Assembly (NCBI GenBank): GCA_036496265.1
Contig: DASXLL010000149.1
Coordinates: 1 to 59,909 of the forward strand
Direction of reading: 5' to 3'
DNA: 59,909 nt
From: CAYLLN01 sp036496265
Lineage (GTDB): Bacteria; Planctomycetota; Planctomycetia; Pirellulales; Pirellulaceae
Each line of letters opens with the position of its first letter. Position 1 is the first letter of the stretch. The position numbers and the translations under genes were made by a program. Below are positions 44,367-53,529 of this stretch, in pieces. The notes below the pieces were generated by a model. It worked only from the letters and a program-made list of their open reading frames with translations. It did not search any database and had not been told where the DNA came from.

Positions 44367-44434
44367 CCCGCGGACGCGGAAATCCAGTTAACGGCCAAAC
44401 AAATCAAAATCATCCAGCAGACAAACTTCCCAAA

Positions 44435-45361
44435 ATGAAAAGCGCCTGGCTTCTCGCAGTCCTCGTCGCTCAAGCGACGAACTTGGTTAGCGCCGCCGCC
44501 TATGACCTGGAAATGCGCGTGCGCCTATTCTCAAAGGAAATCGTTTTCGGCGATCCGCTTTACATGGAGGTTACAATTGTCAACGGCGGCAAATCATCCG
44601 TGATCGCACCCCCTCCGTTGTTCAGCTCCTACAAAACACAACTGAATATTGAAAAGTTGCCGGCACGGCTCATCACGTATGCCGGCCCTGAGGGTGATGT
44701 CGGCGGAGAGGCTGCCGTCCGCCCAAACAATTTTAAGAATTTCCTCATTGGGGATTCCACCGCCATGGAATACAGGCCGGGCGAGCCACATAAGCACTAT
44801 TGGTTCTTCTTGCTTCCCAGCATGCACGATTTGGAATTCAAACGACCATTCTGGAAACATCTGGAGGAGGATGAAACACTAGCCGTCTGGCTCAGCTACA
44901 ACGTCGAATACACCGGTCGTTCGCCTAGGCTGGCGCTTCTAAGCGCGGTCCAACACATACGCATTAATAAGCGCCCTGATGAAGAAATCAAATCGCTCGA
45001 AAAGTGGTTCGAGGGGCAAGACCACAAAGGCAAAGGCGATGCCCCGGAGATGGGACCAGACCCCGGCGATTTCCGGATTTTCTCAAGCGCTCGCAATCGC
45101 AAACAAACACGCGAGTTCGCGGAAGCCGTGAAAATCGGCGAGTTGGCCGACCTACTACAGTTCACGCTCTTGCTTCAGGATGTTTTTCATGCCGCCCCTG
45201 AGGCCAAGCCCGCTGCCGAAGCGCGCTTCATGGCAAAGCTCCGCGCCCAGCCCGACATTAAGCGGCAAGCACTCGCTCGGCAGCTTTTTGCTGACACCCA
45301 CAATGGTCTGTCGAGGGCCGCGTATGAGGCCATTAAAGTAATCGCAGAAGTGGACTGGTGA
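44435..45361 (+). CDS. secreted protein of unknown function (308 aa)
   Basis: Start chosen at the ATG at 44435: the frame is open back to 44282, but that stretch contains the REP palindrome and there is a clean signal peptide from here (MKSAWLLAVLVAQATNLVSAA). The mature part starts AYDLEMRVRLFSKEIVFGDPLYMEVTIVN, which looks like an Ig-type or beta-sandwich N-terminus, followed by PGEPHKHYWFFLLPSM and a more helical C-terminal half (residues about 190-300). No known family is recognised. Its position just behind the RAYT/REP unit is probably coincidental. Confidence 0.7.
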   Translation: MKSAWLLAVLVAQATNLVSAAAYDLEMRVRLFSKEIVFGDPLYMEVTIVNGGKSSVIAPPPLFSSYKTQLNIEKLPARLITYAGPEGDVGGEAAVRPNNFKNFLIGDSTAMEYRPGEPHKHYWFFLLPSMHDLEFKRPFWKHLEEDETLAVWLSYNVEYTGRSPRLALLSAVQHIRINKRPDEEIKSLEKWFEGQDHKGKGDAPEMGPDPGDFRIFSSARNRKQTREFAEAVKIGELADLLQFTLLLQDVFHAAPEAKPAAEARFMAKLRAQPDIKRQALARQLFADTHNGLSRAAYEAIKVIAEVDW

Positions 45362-45545
45362 CCGACGGCGGGATGGCTGTGTTTTGCGAAGCATTACACG
45401 GCGAACTGGCAATCACGGGCTTGACCGTAAGGTAGCAACCGATTTTTCTTCCAACGGCGCCCAACCTTCAGACCACCTTTTGCCCCCGCGCGGTCGGCCA
45501 CCAAAACCGAAACCTGACTGCTGACTCCGTCTTCTGTCTCCTCCT

Positions 45546-45944
45546 ATGAAACGCGCCGCGATCGTCACCCTAGCCATCGGCGAGCCTTATCGCTCCCGCT
45601 GGGAAACGTATGCCAAGGGCGGCTGGATGGCTTATGCCAACAAGTGGGGAATGGACTTGATCGCCGTCCACGAGCCGCTCGACACTTCGCCGCGCGGTTT
45701 GTCGAGGTCACTCGCCTGGCAAAAATGCCTGGTGCTGAGCCAGGAGTGGGCCTCTCAATACGAGCGGATTGCGATCCTGGACTGTGACATTGCGATTAAC
45801 GCGCTCGACGCGCCGAACGTGCTCGATCAGGTTGAGCCCGAGCACGTCGGCGGCGTCATTAGCTGCGCGCAGATTCATGAGGATTTGCGGCCCATGCTGC
45901 GAGCAAAAAAGTGGCCGTATGACGTGCCGGGCGTCACGTGTTAG
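45546..45944 (+). pseudogene. truncated glycosyltransferase-like N-terminal fragment
   Basis: 132 residues: KRAAIVTLAIGEPYRSRWET, LSRSLAWQKCLVLSQEW and RIAILDCDIAINALDAP, with DCD/DxD like a GT-A sugar-nucleotide site. It ends abruptly at KKWPYDVPGVTC, where related full proteins would be expected to continue (the family length is inferred, not measured). A minus-strand protein-like piece (IQERVKGFQSTVADWTNENW) abuts it at 45941-46078 and its stop overlaps this one, consistent with a rearrangement joint. It is either a remnant or a very short protein. Confidence 0.5.
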
Positions 45945-46078
45945 TCGGCGACAATCTCTAGAGAATTCCAATTTTCGTTCGTCCAATCAGCGACCGTTGA
46001 TTGAAACCCTTTTACGCGTTCTTGGATCATTATTAATGCTTCGCGCTTGACAATTTTGCAGTCTTCGCCGACTTTAAA
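45941..46078 (-). pseudogene. short protein-like fragment abutting the truncated glycosyltransferase
   Basis: A minus-strand frame reads FKVGEDCKIVKREALIMIQE, then FQSTVADWTNENWNSLEIVAD, ending in TAA at 45941-45943. It looks like the C-terminus of a real helical protein but has no family match and no start of its own; upstream residues in the frame are low-complexity shadow sequence. It may be a remnant of a gene lost in the same event that truncated its neighbour. Confidence 0.25.
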
Positions 46079-46162
46079 TCGATTGCGCCTGTCCCTATCG
46101 TCAGGGCGCGACCTCCTGCCGGAAAAATCGCGGCTCCCCAAGCCGTCCGAAAATCTCTCCCT

Positions 46163-49100
46163 ATGCGCAAACCATGCCGCGCCGTGCGGAAATCCGCGTG
46201 GTCGAAAGCTTTGTCCGCTTTTCGGCCGCTCCGCTTGGAGCCGCTGGAGCCGCGTGAATTGCTGGCCACAACGCCAATCGTTCAATATGTGATTCGAACG
46301 CTCGAGCCGGGGACCGATACCCCGATCAATTCGATTCTGGCCGGCCGCGATTTTGACCTGGAAGTGCTCGCGCAGGACCTCCGCAACGATGGCGACCCCA
46401 GCCGCGGCGTGTACGCGGCATTTTTGGATGTCCTGTATGACGAGTCATTAGCCAAAGTCCGCGTAGCCGAAGTCCAGCGAATCTCATTCTTTGGCGACCT
46501 GACGGGCACATTCAGCCTCTCGTTCAACGGCCAGACGACGGATCCCATCATTTACGACGTAAATACGCCGCAAGGAGCAGCAGCTCTTCCGGCGAAGCTC
46601 GAAAACGCCCTCAATAAGATACTCGGACCGGGCTCGGTCAAAGTGACTCCGGACGCTGATACCTTTCTTATTCATTTCATCGGCCAATATGATGTCGATG
46701 AGCCGATGCTTCAGTCGAGCGACCCGAACATCCTCGTCACGGAAGTCGTCAAAGGCGATCCGAGCGTGCCCAAGTCGTTTACGGAGGCATTTCGCTCCTA
46801 CGACTTAGGCCTCGGCGACGACCTGCCCAGTCCCTATCAAATTTCGCTTTCGGCCAATAATGCGCCCGATCGGATCGATGAGCTAGGCGCCCAGGTGGGC
46901 CTCACGGCCACGCACAACGTTCTCACCGAGGTCGTCCGCGGCAGAGTAAAGGCCCTCATGCCCGGCAATCAGTCTTCGCAAAACCTCGTTTTCACTCCCG
47001 ATTTTTCGCAAATCACCAGTCCGATTCACGATACGCTCGTCTTTGCCGATATCAACGCAACGCCGGCGGAAAAATCCTATGTCAGCCCCGATCAAATCGC
47101 TGCCCTTCCCGTCAGTTTGACGATCAACGCCGCTCTGGTCAGTGCCCCCGTGGCTGCCTCCCTCGACGAGGACAACACAGCCGGCGTTATTATCTCCGTC
47201 CTGCCCAGCGTCGTGAAAAATCCGGCGGCTCCCAGCGGCGTCGTCGAGTTGCGATCGATCACGCAGCCGGCTGGCGGCGTCGTCACGATTCTCGATCCCA
47301 ACAACACACCGCATGATTTCAGCGACGATATTTTGGAATTCGTTCCGGCGCCCAATTTTTTTGGCACGACGACGTTTACGTATCAGGCGGGCATCGCCGG
47401 CGACACGAACTCCTTCGATACCACTTCCAACACCGTTACCGTCACCGTCAACCCGGTCAACGACGCGCCGACCAACAACGTTCCGGGTCCCCAATCGATG
47501 TTTGAGGATGGATCGTTGGCGTTTTCGGCCGCCGGCGGCAATCCGGTGTCTATCAGCGATATCGACGCTGACCCAACGGGGGTCAAAGTAACGCTCCAGG
47601 CCTCCGTTGGGACGATCGCCGTCGCACCGGTTTCCGGCATTAACTTTACGACTGGTCAACCCGCCGGCGGCACAACCCTCGTGTTTTCGGGCACAACATC
47701 GGCCGTGAATGCGGCTCTCGCCGGCCTGACCTTTAAGCCGTCCCAGGACTTCAATGGCCCGGTCACAATCACGCTCACGACCGACGATCAGGGCAACACA
47801 GGAAAGCCCATCGGTGTTTCGCTCAAAGCCACCAGCACCATCGCCATCAACGTTGCGCCGGTCAACGATGCGCCGGTGTTGCAAGTTCCGTCGGTCACGC
47901 AATCGGTTTATACGGCCAATAGCCTGGCGTTTTCTCCCAGTTTTAACAACGCGATCACGGTCAGCGATGTCGATGCGGGTTCCGACCCGATGAGCGTTTC
48001 GATCACCGCATCGGACGGTTTGGGGACGCTTGCGGTTGCGGATATTTCCGGCGCGCAGATCGGCGGCAACGGAAACGCCAGTCTCTCGATCACCGGCTCC
48101 CAGTCCGCCATCAACTTAACGCTCTCTACGCTAGTTCTTACGCCTGGGAAGATCGCAGCCAATGGTTTTTTGATCGTTTTGGCCAATGATCAGCAGCTAA
48201 ATCCCGGCCCGGCGCTGACCGATCAAAAACAAATTGCGGTCAATGTTTCGGTCACGACGAATCCTTTTGGCGTCAACGACGCGCCACTGGGTCTTACGGA
48301 AGGCCAGGCAAGTTACATCATCGATGTTCTCGCCAACGATCTCACCAACGATCCGGCCAAGCCGACTCTCGTTTCGTTCACACAGCCGACGCGCGGAACG
48401 CTGACTCGCTTCAACACACAGAATCCTCCCGACCTGACCGACGGCAGGCTGATCTACATTCCGCCGCTGACGCCGGCCAGCCAGCTCGATCTCGATTTCT
48501 TCACTCCCGCTTCCGCTCCTCCCGTCGCGTTCACCTATGTCATGGATGAAACGCCGAGCATCGGGTTGCCCCAATCGCCGCCGGCGACGGTCACACTTCG
48601 CATCGCGAACGTTCCTGATTTGCCCGTTGCGGTCAGCCCCTTGTATGCCACTTCGGTGGGCATTCCGCTGACTCTAACGGCCGCTCAAGGACTGACGGTC
48701 GGCGCCACGGACGTTGATAACAACTACGGCGATCCAACGGAAGCCAAGCTCACCGTAACCGGCGCGACCGCCTCGACTCCACTTCTAGTTCAAACGACCG
48801 GCGGCGGCACCGCCAGCGTCAACGCTGATGGTTCATTCACGTATAGCCCCTTGCCTGGTTTCCAAGGGGACGACACGTTTGATTTCCGCATTCATTCCAG
48901 CCTGGGGCCGGATTCGAATCCCGCGACCGTAAAAATCCACGTTTCTCCGCCGCCCACCGCGAGCGACGATTCGTTCAATGCTCAGGAAGACCAGCCATTC
49001 AACTCTCCTGCCAGCGTTTTAGCCAATGATAACGACAACTTCGACCACGAAACACTCTCGGCCGTTTTGATCACGAACGTTCCCGCTTTCACCGGCTCGG

Positions 49101-51739
49101 TGGCGCTGTCATCCGACGGGAATTTCACGTACACGCCCGCCGCCAATTTCAACACCACTCGACCGCCGAGCGCCCCAATCTTCTTCACCTACCAAGCGGT
49201 CGTTCCCAGTGGGCGACAAACGGCCGTTGCAACCGCATTCATTACGGTCAACGAGGTCAACGACAATCCAGTTGCCGTCAACGATAGTTTTCGAGCCGCG
49301 CGAAACAACGGCATTCTCGGCAGTGATCAACTCATTAACGTACTTGGCAACGACTCGTTCGCCCCTGATGTCCAGGAAACGTTGTCCGTGATTGGTCTAA
49401 ACGGTACCGCGGCTGATAGCTCTGGCAACCTCGCCTCGCTGCCGACGAATGCCGGCGGCTCGGTCCGCCTCGTCAACGGCCATGTTCTATATACGTCACC
49501 AACTAACACCGGTGACGACCCCTTCACTTACATCCTGAGCGACGGCCGCGGCGGCACAGCGACGGGGACCGTGTCGGTCCACGTTGCACCGCTTTATGAT
49601 TATGGCGACGCGCCGGACAGTTACGGTACGCTGTTCGCGTCTGACGGACCTCGCCATTTGGCAACGGGGCCACAACTTGGCCTGCTCCGCGATGAAGAAC
49701 TAGATGCCTCACCAAACAACACCGCCACCGGCGACGATACGATCGGCTCCGCGGACGAAGACGGGCTCGTCTCGTATTCGGTGACTCCCAACGCGCAATC
49801 CACAATCGCCCTGCAAGTCGTCGCCAACAACGTGGTGCCGAAGCTCGACGCCTGGATCGATTTCAATCACGACGGCACGTTCACGGCTGACGAAAAAATC
49901 AGCGACAGCGCCTCCATTGCGGCCGGCACATCATCGATATCCTTCATACCGCCGGCAACCACTCCCCTCGGCCCGACTTTCGCACGTTTCAGGCTCAGCA
50001 CGGCGGGCGGACTCGGTCCCACCGGCCTATTGCCCAACGGCTCAGTTCCTGACGGTGAAGTCGAAGATTATGTAATCAACGTTTCTCAAGATCTCGTCGT
50101 GGATCTGTCCAATGCCCCGAGCGGCAGTCAAATCAGCATTCGCAAAAACGGCAACAACGTTGAGGTTTTTGACGTCGCCAACAACACGGCGCTCCAATCG
50201 AGCCCGCTGGCATCGACTCACGCGATCATCATCCACGGCTCGGCGACGCAGCCTGACCAAATGAAGGTCGATTACGCATTCGGTGGCTTCTTCTCTGTGC
50301 CGGGTGGGATTCAACTCGACGGCGGCGCGGGGGGCGGCGACTCGCTGACGATTCAAGGCGCCAGCGGCCGTACAACGTCCGCCGTTTATATCTCGCAAGG
50401 GCAGTCGCTGGGCAATGCCGCCGTGCAAACGACCGACAGCGGCGTTCAAAACAACATTGTGTTCACCAATTTTGAGCCGCTCTCATTCAGCGGCATCAAT
50501 AGCTTTTCCGTGCAAGGCATGCTGCCCATCGGCGGCGATCAGCTTGACCTGGGCGGCGCTACGAATGTAAATCTTGGCACCACGATCAATCTGAATGGCG
50601 GCACGCTGAAGTTGCCGGCCGGCGTTTCGCTCGCCGCCGGAGAAACGCTGCAGGGCACGGGTGTCATCGTCGGACCCATCAACGCCGCCGCCGGGTCGGT
50701 GATCAAGGCTACCGGCTCGCTGACGTTGGGTGATCCCAATTCCACAACCGGTTTCGTCACCCACGGCGAGCTTGACACGGGCGGGAATCTGGTGACCCTT
50801 CTTTCGGCCGGGCCGGTCATTCTGGGCTCGCTGACTACGCTGGGAGCACAAGGAATCGCCGGCACCATTTCCGCACCCAGTGGAATTGCTCTGGACGCGA
50901 ACAATGTGATCAGCGGCTACGGCACGCTCGATACTCCCAACGATCCGAACAAACCGCTCATCAACAACGGGTCGATTCAGGGCACTTCGGACGCTCAGCC
51001 AATTACGCTCTTGGGATATGTCAAAGGCCTGGGCGCTCTCGACCATGTCTTGATCAACGGCACGCTGAGCCCGGGCCTCAGTCCGGCTATGGTGAATTAT
51101 GGCAGCGTTTCATTGGGCACATTGTCCACCCTCATCCTCGAGCTGGGCGGTAAGGCCGCGGGCAGCTTCGACCAGATCAACTTCACTGGGAACCTCAATC
51201 TCGGCGGGACTCTGCAGATCTCGCTGATCAATGGCTACTTCCCGGACTTTAACGACAGCTTCAACCTGCTCGTCGGTGCTTCCCTCAGCAATGCCTTCAG
51301 TTCCATCAATCTGCCCGCGCTCAATAGCGACCTCAAGTGGCAGACGACGCCTGGAAGCTCGCAGTTTATCGCCGCCGCCGTCACCACCCATCCCTGGTAC
51401 AACCGATCTCGACCGCATGACGTCGATAACGATCATCACATTACGGCGGCCGATGTCCTCAACATTATCAACTACATCAACGCTCAACCCCACGGTAGCG
51501 ATGGCAAAGTGCCGGCCAACGCGGTTGAGGGCAAGATTTTCCGGGATGTGGATAAGGACAACTTCGTCACCGCCAGCGATATCATTAGCGTCATTAACTA
51601 CATCAACGCCAGATCCAAGTTGGAAGACGACCCGCCGCCGACGGGACAATCGCTGGCCCTGGCCTCGACCAGCTCGTTCAACGACACACTCAATCTGATC
51701 GCCGCCGACATCGCGGACTCAACGACGAAGAAAAAGTAG
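46163..51739 (+). CDS. giant secreted LEPR-xLL / cadherin-like / GEVED / dockerin protein
   Basis: 1,858 residues. Near the N-terminus is LEPLEPRELLA (25-35), the planctomycete LEPR-xLL signature, after a basic leader. A possible cohesin-like region follows (LDVLYDESLAKVRVAE). Several cadherin/VCBS-like Ig repeats come next: DAP-x-N/L linkers (NPVNDAPTN, APVNDAPVL), FGTTTFTYQAG, YSPLPGFQGDDTFDFRI and LPTNAGGSVRL. A GEVED-type domain spans about 1145-1307 (YDYGDAPDSYGT ... VPDGEVEDYVINV). Filamentous-type repeats follow, then a dockerin I-like end (about 1751-1817) with two Ca-binding helices, DVDNDHHITAADVLNIINYI and DVDKDNFVTASDIISVINYI. Dockerin-cohesin contacts or surface anchoring are expected. 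Its TAG stop lies inside a REP. Confidence 0.88.
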   Translation: MRKPCRAVRKSAWSKALSAFRPLRLEPLEPRELLATTPIVQYVIRTLEPGTDTPINSILAGRDFDLEVLAQDLRNDGDPSRGVYAAFLDVLYDESLAKVRVAEVQRISFFGDLTGTFSLSFNGQTTDPIIYDVNTPQGAAALPAKLENALNKILGPGSVKVTPDADTFLIHFIGQYDVDEPMLQSSDPNILVTEVVKGDPSVPKSFTEAFRSYDLGLGDDLPSPYQISLSANNAPDRIDELGAQVGLTATHNVLTEVVRGRVKALMPGNQSSQNLVFTPDFSQITSPIHDTLVFADINATPAEKSYVSPDQIAALPVSLTINAALVSAPVAASLDEDNTAGVIISVLPSVVKNPAAPSGVVELRSITQPAGGVVTILDPNNTPHDFSDDILEFVPAPNFFGTTTFTYQAGIAGDTNSFDTTSNTVTVTVNPVNDAPTNNVPGPQSMFEDGSLAFSAAGGNPVSISDIDADPTGVKVTLQASVGTIAVAPVSGINFTTGQPAGGTTLVFSGTTSAVNAALAGLTFKPSQDFNGPVTITLTTDDQGNTGKPIGVSLKATSTIAINVAPVNDAPVLQVPSVTQSVYTANSLAFSPSFNNAITVSDVDAGSDPMSVSITASDGLGTLAVADISGAQIGGNGNASLSITGSQSAINLTLSTLVLTPGKIAANGFLIVLANDQQLNPGPALTDQKQIAVNVSVTTNPFGVNDAPLGLTEGQASYIIDVLANDLTNDPAKPTLVSFTQPTRGTLTRFNTQNPPDLTDGRLIYIPPLTPASQLDLDFFTPASAPPVAFTYVMDETPSIGLPQSPPATVTLRIANVPDLPVAVSPLYATSVGIPLTLTAAQGLTVGATDVDNNYGDPTEAKLTVTGATASTPLLVQTTGGGTASVNADGSFTYSPLPGFQGDDTFDFRIHSSLGPDSNPATVKIHVSPPPTASDDSFNAQEDQPFNSPASVLANDNDNFDHETLSAVLITNVPAFTGSVALSSDGNFTYTPAANFNTTRPPSAPIFFTYQAVVPSGRQTAVATAFITVNEVNDNPVAVNDSFRAARNNGILGSDQLINVLGNDSFAPDVQETLSVIGLNGTAADSSGNLASLPTNAGGSVRLVNGHVLYTSPTNTGDDPFTYILSDGRGGTATGTVSVHVAPLYDYGDAPDSYGTLFASDGPRHLATGPQLGLLRDEELDASPNNTATGDDTIGSADEDGLVSYSVTPNAQSTIALQVVANNVVPKLDAWIDFNHDGTFTADEKISDSASIAAGTSSISFIPPATTPLGPTFARFRLSTAGGLGPTGLLPNGSVPDGEVEDYVINVSQDLVVDLSNAPSGSQISIRKNGNNVEVFDVANNTALQSSPLASTHAIIIHGSATQPDQMKVDYAFGGFFSVPGGIQLDGGAGGGDSLTIQGASGRTTSAVYISQGQSLGNAAVQTTDSGVQNNIVFTNFEPLSFSGINSFSVQGMLPIGGDQLDLGGATNVNLGTTINLNGGTLKLPAGVSLAAGETLQGTGVIVGPINAAAGSVIKATGSLTLGDPNSTTGFVTHGELDTGGNLVTLLSAGPVILGSLTTLGAQGIAGTISAPSGIALDANNVISGYGTLDTPNDPNKPLINNGSIQGTSDAQPITLLGYVKGLGALDHVLINGTLSPGLSPAMVNYGSVSLGTLSTLILELGGKAAGSFDQINFTGNLNLGGTLQISLINGYFPDFNDSFNLLVGASLSNAFSSINLPALNSDLKWQTTPGSSQFIAAAVTTHPWYNRSRPHDVDNDHHITAADVLNIINYINAQPHGSDGKVPANAVEGKIFRDVDKDNFVTASDIISVINYINARSKLEDDPPPTGQSLALASTSSFNDTLNLIAADIADSTTKKK

Positions 51740-51756
51740 GGTGGGCTATGCCCACC
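51736..51756 (+). repeat. REP-like palindrome, GTGGGC family, copy 3 (overlaps a stop codon)
   Basis: GTAG (51736-51739) is followed by GGTGGGC (51740-51746), loop TAT and GCCCACC (51750-51756). The TAG at 51737-51739 is the stop codon of the giant dockerin gene, so this REP lies across the 3' end of a coding sequence. It matches the copies at 33346 and 34292 on the other strand. Confidence 0.75.
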
Positions 51757-51766
51757 ACTCTCCTAC

Positions 51767-52654
51767 TCACTCACTCAAATACCTCTTGGTCATATCGGCG
51801 TATGCATCAATCCGCCGGTCGCGCAGAAATGGCCAGTGGGTTCTGACGACGTCGATCAGGCCTAAATCGCACTTGGCCATCAAAATTTCTTCGCTTTCGT
51901 GCTTGGCTTTGGCGACCACGTTGCCATTGGGATCGCTGATAAACGACCCGCCCCAGAATTCCAGTTGCCCTTCGCGGCCGACGCGGTTCGGGGCGGCGAT
52001 GAACACACCGTTGGCGATGGCGTGGGAGCGCATCATGGTTTCCCAGGCGTTGTGCTGGCTGGCGCCGAACTCGGCTTTTTCGGCGGGGAGCCAGCCGATG
52101 GCGGTGGGGTAGAAGATGATCTCTGCGCCGGCTAATGCCGTGAGGCGGGCGGCCTCAGGGTACCACTGGTCCCAGCAGACGCAGACGCCGATGCGGCCGA
52201 ATTTGGTTGGGAAGCTTTGGAAGCCGAGGTCGCCGGGGGTGAAATAGAACTTTTCGTAGAAGAGCGGGTCGTCGGGGATGTGCATCTTGCGATAGACGCC
52301 GACTTGCGAGCCGTCGGCGTCGAGGATGACAGCCGTGTTGTGGTAGATCCCGGCGGTGCGGCGCTCGAAGAGCGAGCCGATGACGACGACGCCGTGTTTT
52401 TTTGCCGCAGCGGCGAGGGCTTCGGTCACTGGGCCGGGGATGGACTCGGCTTCGCCGAACCAGCGGTGGTCTTCCGTCTGGCAGAAGTACGGTCCGGTGA
52501 ATAGCTCCTGCAGGCAGACGATATTGGCCCCGCGTGCTGCCGCTTCGGCGATTTTGGCGACCGCCTTATCGACGTTTTGCTGCTTCGACTCGCTGCATGT
52601 CATTTGCACGAGGGCGATGGAGACGGGACGGTTGTGGACGTGGTCGTAGGGCAC
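51767..52654 (-). CDS. carbon-nitrogen hydrolase, N-carbamoylputrescine amidase-like
   Basis: 295 residues. The nitrilase-superfamily triad is present: E50 (VCLQELFTG), K123 (RKMHIPDD) and C160 (VCVCWDQWYPE). HIPDDP, WYPEAARLTALAGAEIIFYPTAIG and the N-terminal VSIALVQMTCSESKQQNVDK match AguB-type N-carbamoylputrescine amidases, which make putrescine, CO2 and ammonia in the cytosol. Specificity within the family is hard to judge from sequence; the agmatine deiminase partner aguA is not in the window. The TAA stop is 10 nt from the REP. Confidence 0.85.
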   Translation of the reverse strand: MPYDHVHNRPVSIALVQMTCSESKQQNVDKAVAKIAEAAARGANIVCLQELFTGPYFCQTEDHRWFGEAESIPGPVTEALAAAAKKHGVVVIGSLFERRTAGIYHNTAVILDADGSQVGVYRKMHIPDDPLFYEKFYFTPGDLGFQSFPTKFGRIGVCVCWDQWYPEAARLTALAGAEIIFYPTAIGWLPAEKAEFGASQHNAWETMMRSHAIANGVFIAAPNRVGREGQLEFWGGSFISDPNGNVVAKAKHESEEILMAKCDLGLIDVVRTHWPFLRDRRIDAYADMTKRYLSE

Positions 52655-52700
52655 AGCGGGCGAAGAGTGAGTAGGTGAGTGGTGAGTATGTGAGTCGTGG

Positions 52701-53192
52701 TTATCGTAGCGGCTTGTGGCCGAGCGCGCGGCGGGCGACGGAGAGTTGGCCGCTGTGGCGGCCTTCGTGCCAGATGGCGACTTCGAAGACGGAGCCGACG
52801 TCGGGGAGAAAGTCGGGTGCGCCGTCGGGTGTTTTCTTGGCGAGATCGTCGTCGGTCATGGCTTCCAGCGTCGAAAGCAGCACGCCGCGGCGTTCGCGCA
52901 TGGTTGCCAATACGCTTTCCGGCTGGGGATAAGTCGCAGGGTCGTTCGTCGGCTGAGAGCCCATGCCGAATTTGGTTTGAAATTCGGGCATCTCCTGCTT
53001 TTTATCGGGCGCTATTAGCGACAGGAAAAAATTGTCGCTCGTCGCCATGTGGCCGGCGAACCAAAGGGCGTGGTTACATGCCGGGTGGACCTGGAAAGTC
53101 CAGTCCTGGGGTGTCTTAAAGTCAGTCAGGAGTCGTTCGCTCATCTCGCGGGTGTTTTTTAGCTGCCTCAGCAGCCGATTTTGCAAGCTCAT
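52701..53192 (-). CDS. DinB family protein
   Basis: 163 residues from the ATG at 53192 (MSLQNRLLRQLKNT). The fold shows WTFQVHPACNHALWFAGHMA (H41, H48) and, near the end, IWHEGRHSGQLSVARRAL, giving the three-His metal site of DinB/YfiT-like four-helix proteins. These are metal-dependent enzymes or thiol transferases of mostly unknown substrate. A purine-rich run upstream (GGGGGG) is a weak ribosome binding site about 13 nt away. It is adjacent to and co-directional with the amidase, 46 nt apart. Confidence 0.88.
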   Translation of the reverse strand: MSLQNRLLRQLKNTREMSERLLTDFKTPQDWTFQVHPACNHALWFAGHMATSDNFFLSLIAPDKKQEMPEFQTKFGMGSQPTNDPATYPQPESVLATMRERRGVLLSTLEAMTDDDLAKKTPDGAPDFLPDVGSVFEVAIWHEGRHSGQLSVARRALGHKPLR

Positions 53193-53212
53193 GGATAGCA
53201 ATTACCCCCCCT

Positions 53213-53384
53213 GCTTATGCATGCTCGATCAAAAAATCTCGCACGCCTGCATATCGCTGTAAATGTTTACCTGCACATCGTTTACGGTTATGCATATGCT
53301 GGCTGTGCATGCATTTTATGCAGTGGTATGCGTCGCGGCGAATCGCATTGGACAGGTGACGTATGCACTTTTGGGCTGTTATGC
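53213..53384. repeat. cluster of TATGC/ATGCAT words in an AT-rich leader
   Basis: The 337-nt gap between dinB-like and the first membrane gene (53193-53529) holds no gene. Within about 170 nt the word TATGC occurs seven times on the plus strand (near 53216, 53289, 53295, 53317, 53327, 53362, 53380), with ATGCAT palindromes at three of these places. This is far more than expected by chance and could be a protein-binding array controlling the downstream genes. Confidence 0.5.
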
Positions 53385-53529
53385 GTCAAAGATGACGCAC
53401 GGAGGCCAGTTCGATAAGATGCGCACAAATGTATATTTATTGTGATCGGCGATTTTTTTTTGAGAAGCGGTACGGCACCCAATAGAGCAAGATGGATTAT
53501 TAAGGCACAAGTCTCCTACTCGGCCGTTC

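Noticed and set aside
46883..47902. 339-codon minus-strand frame
   Set aside because: Arg/Gly-rich antisense shadow of the cadherin-like repeats.
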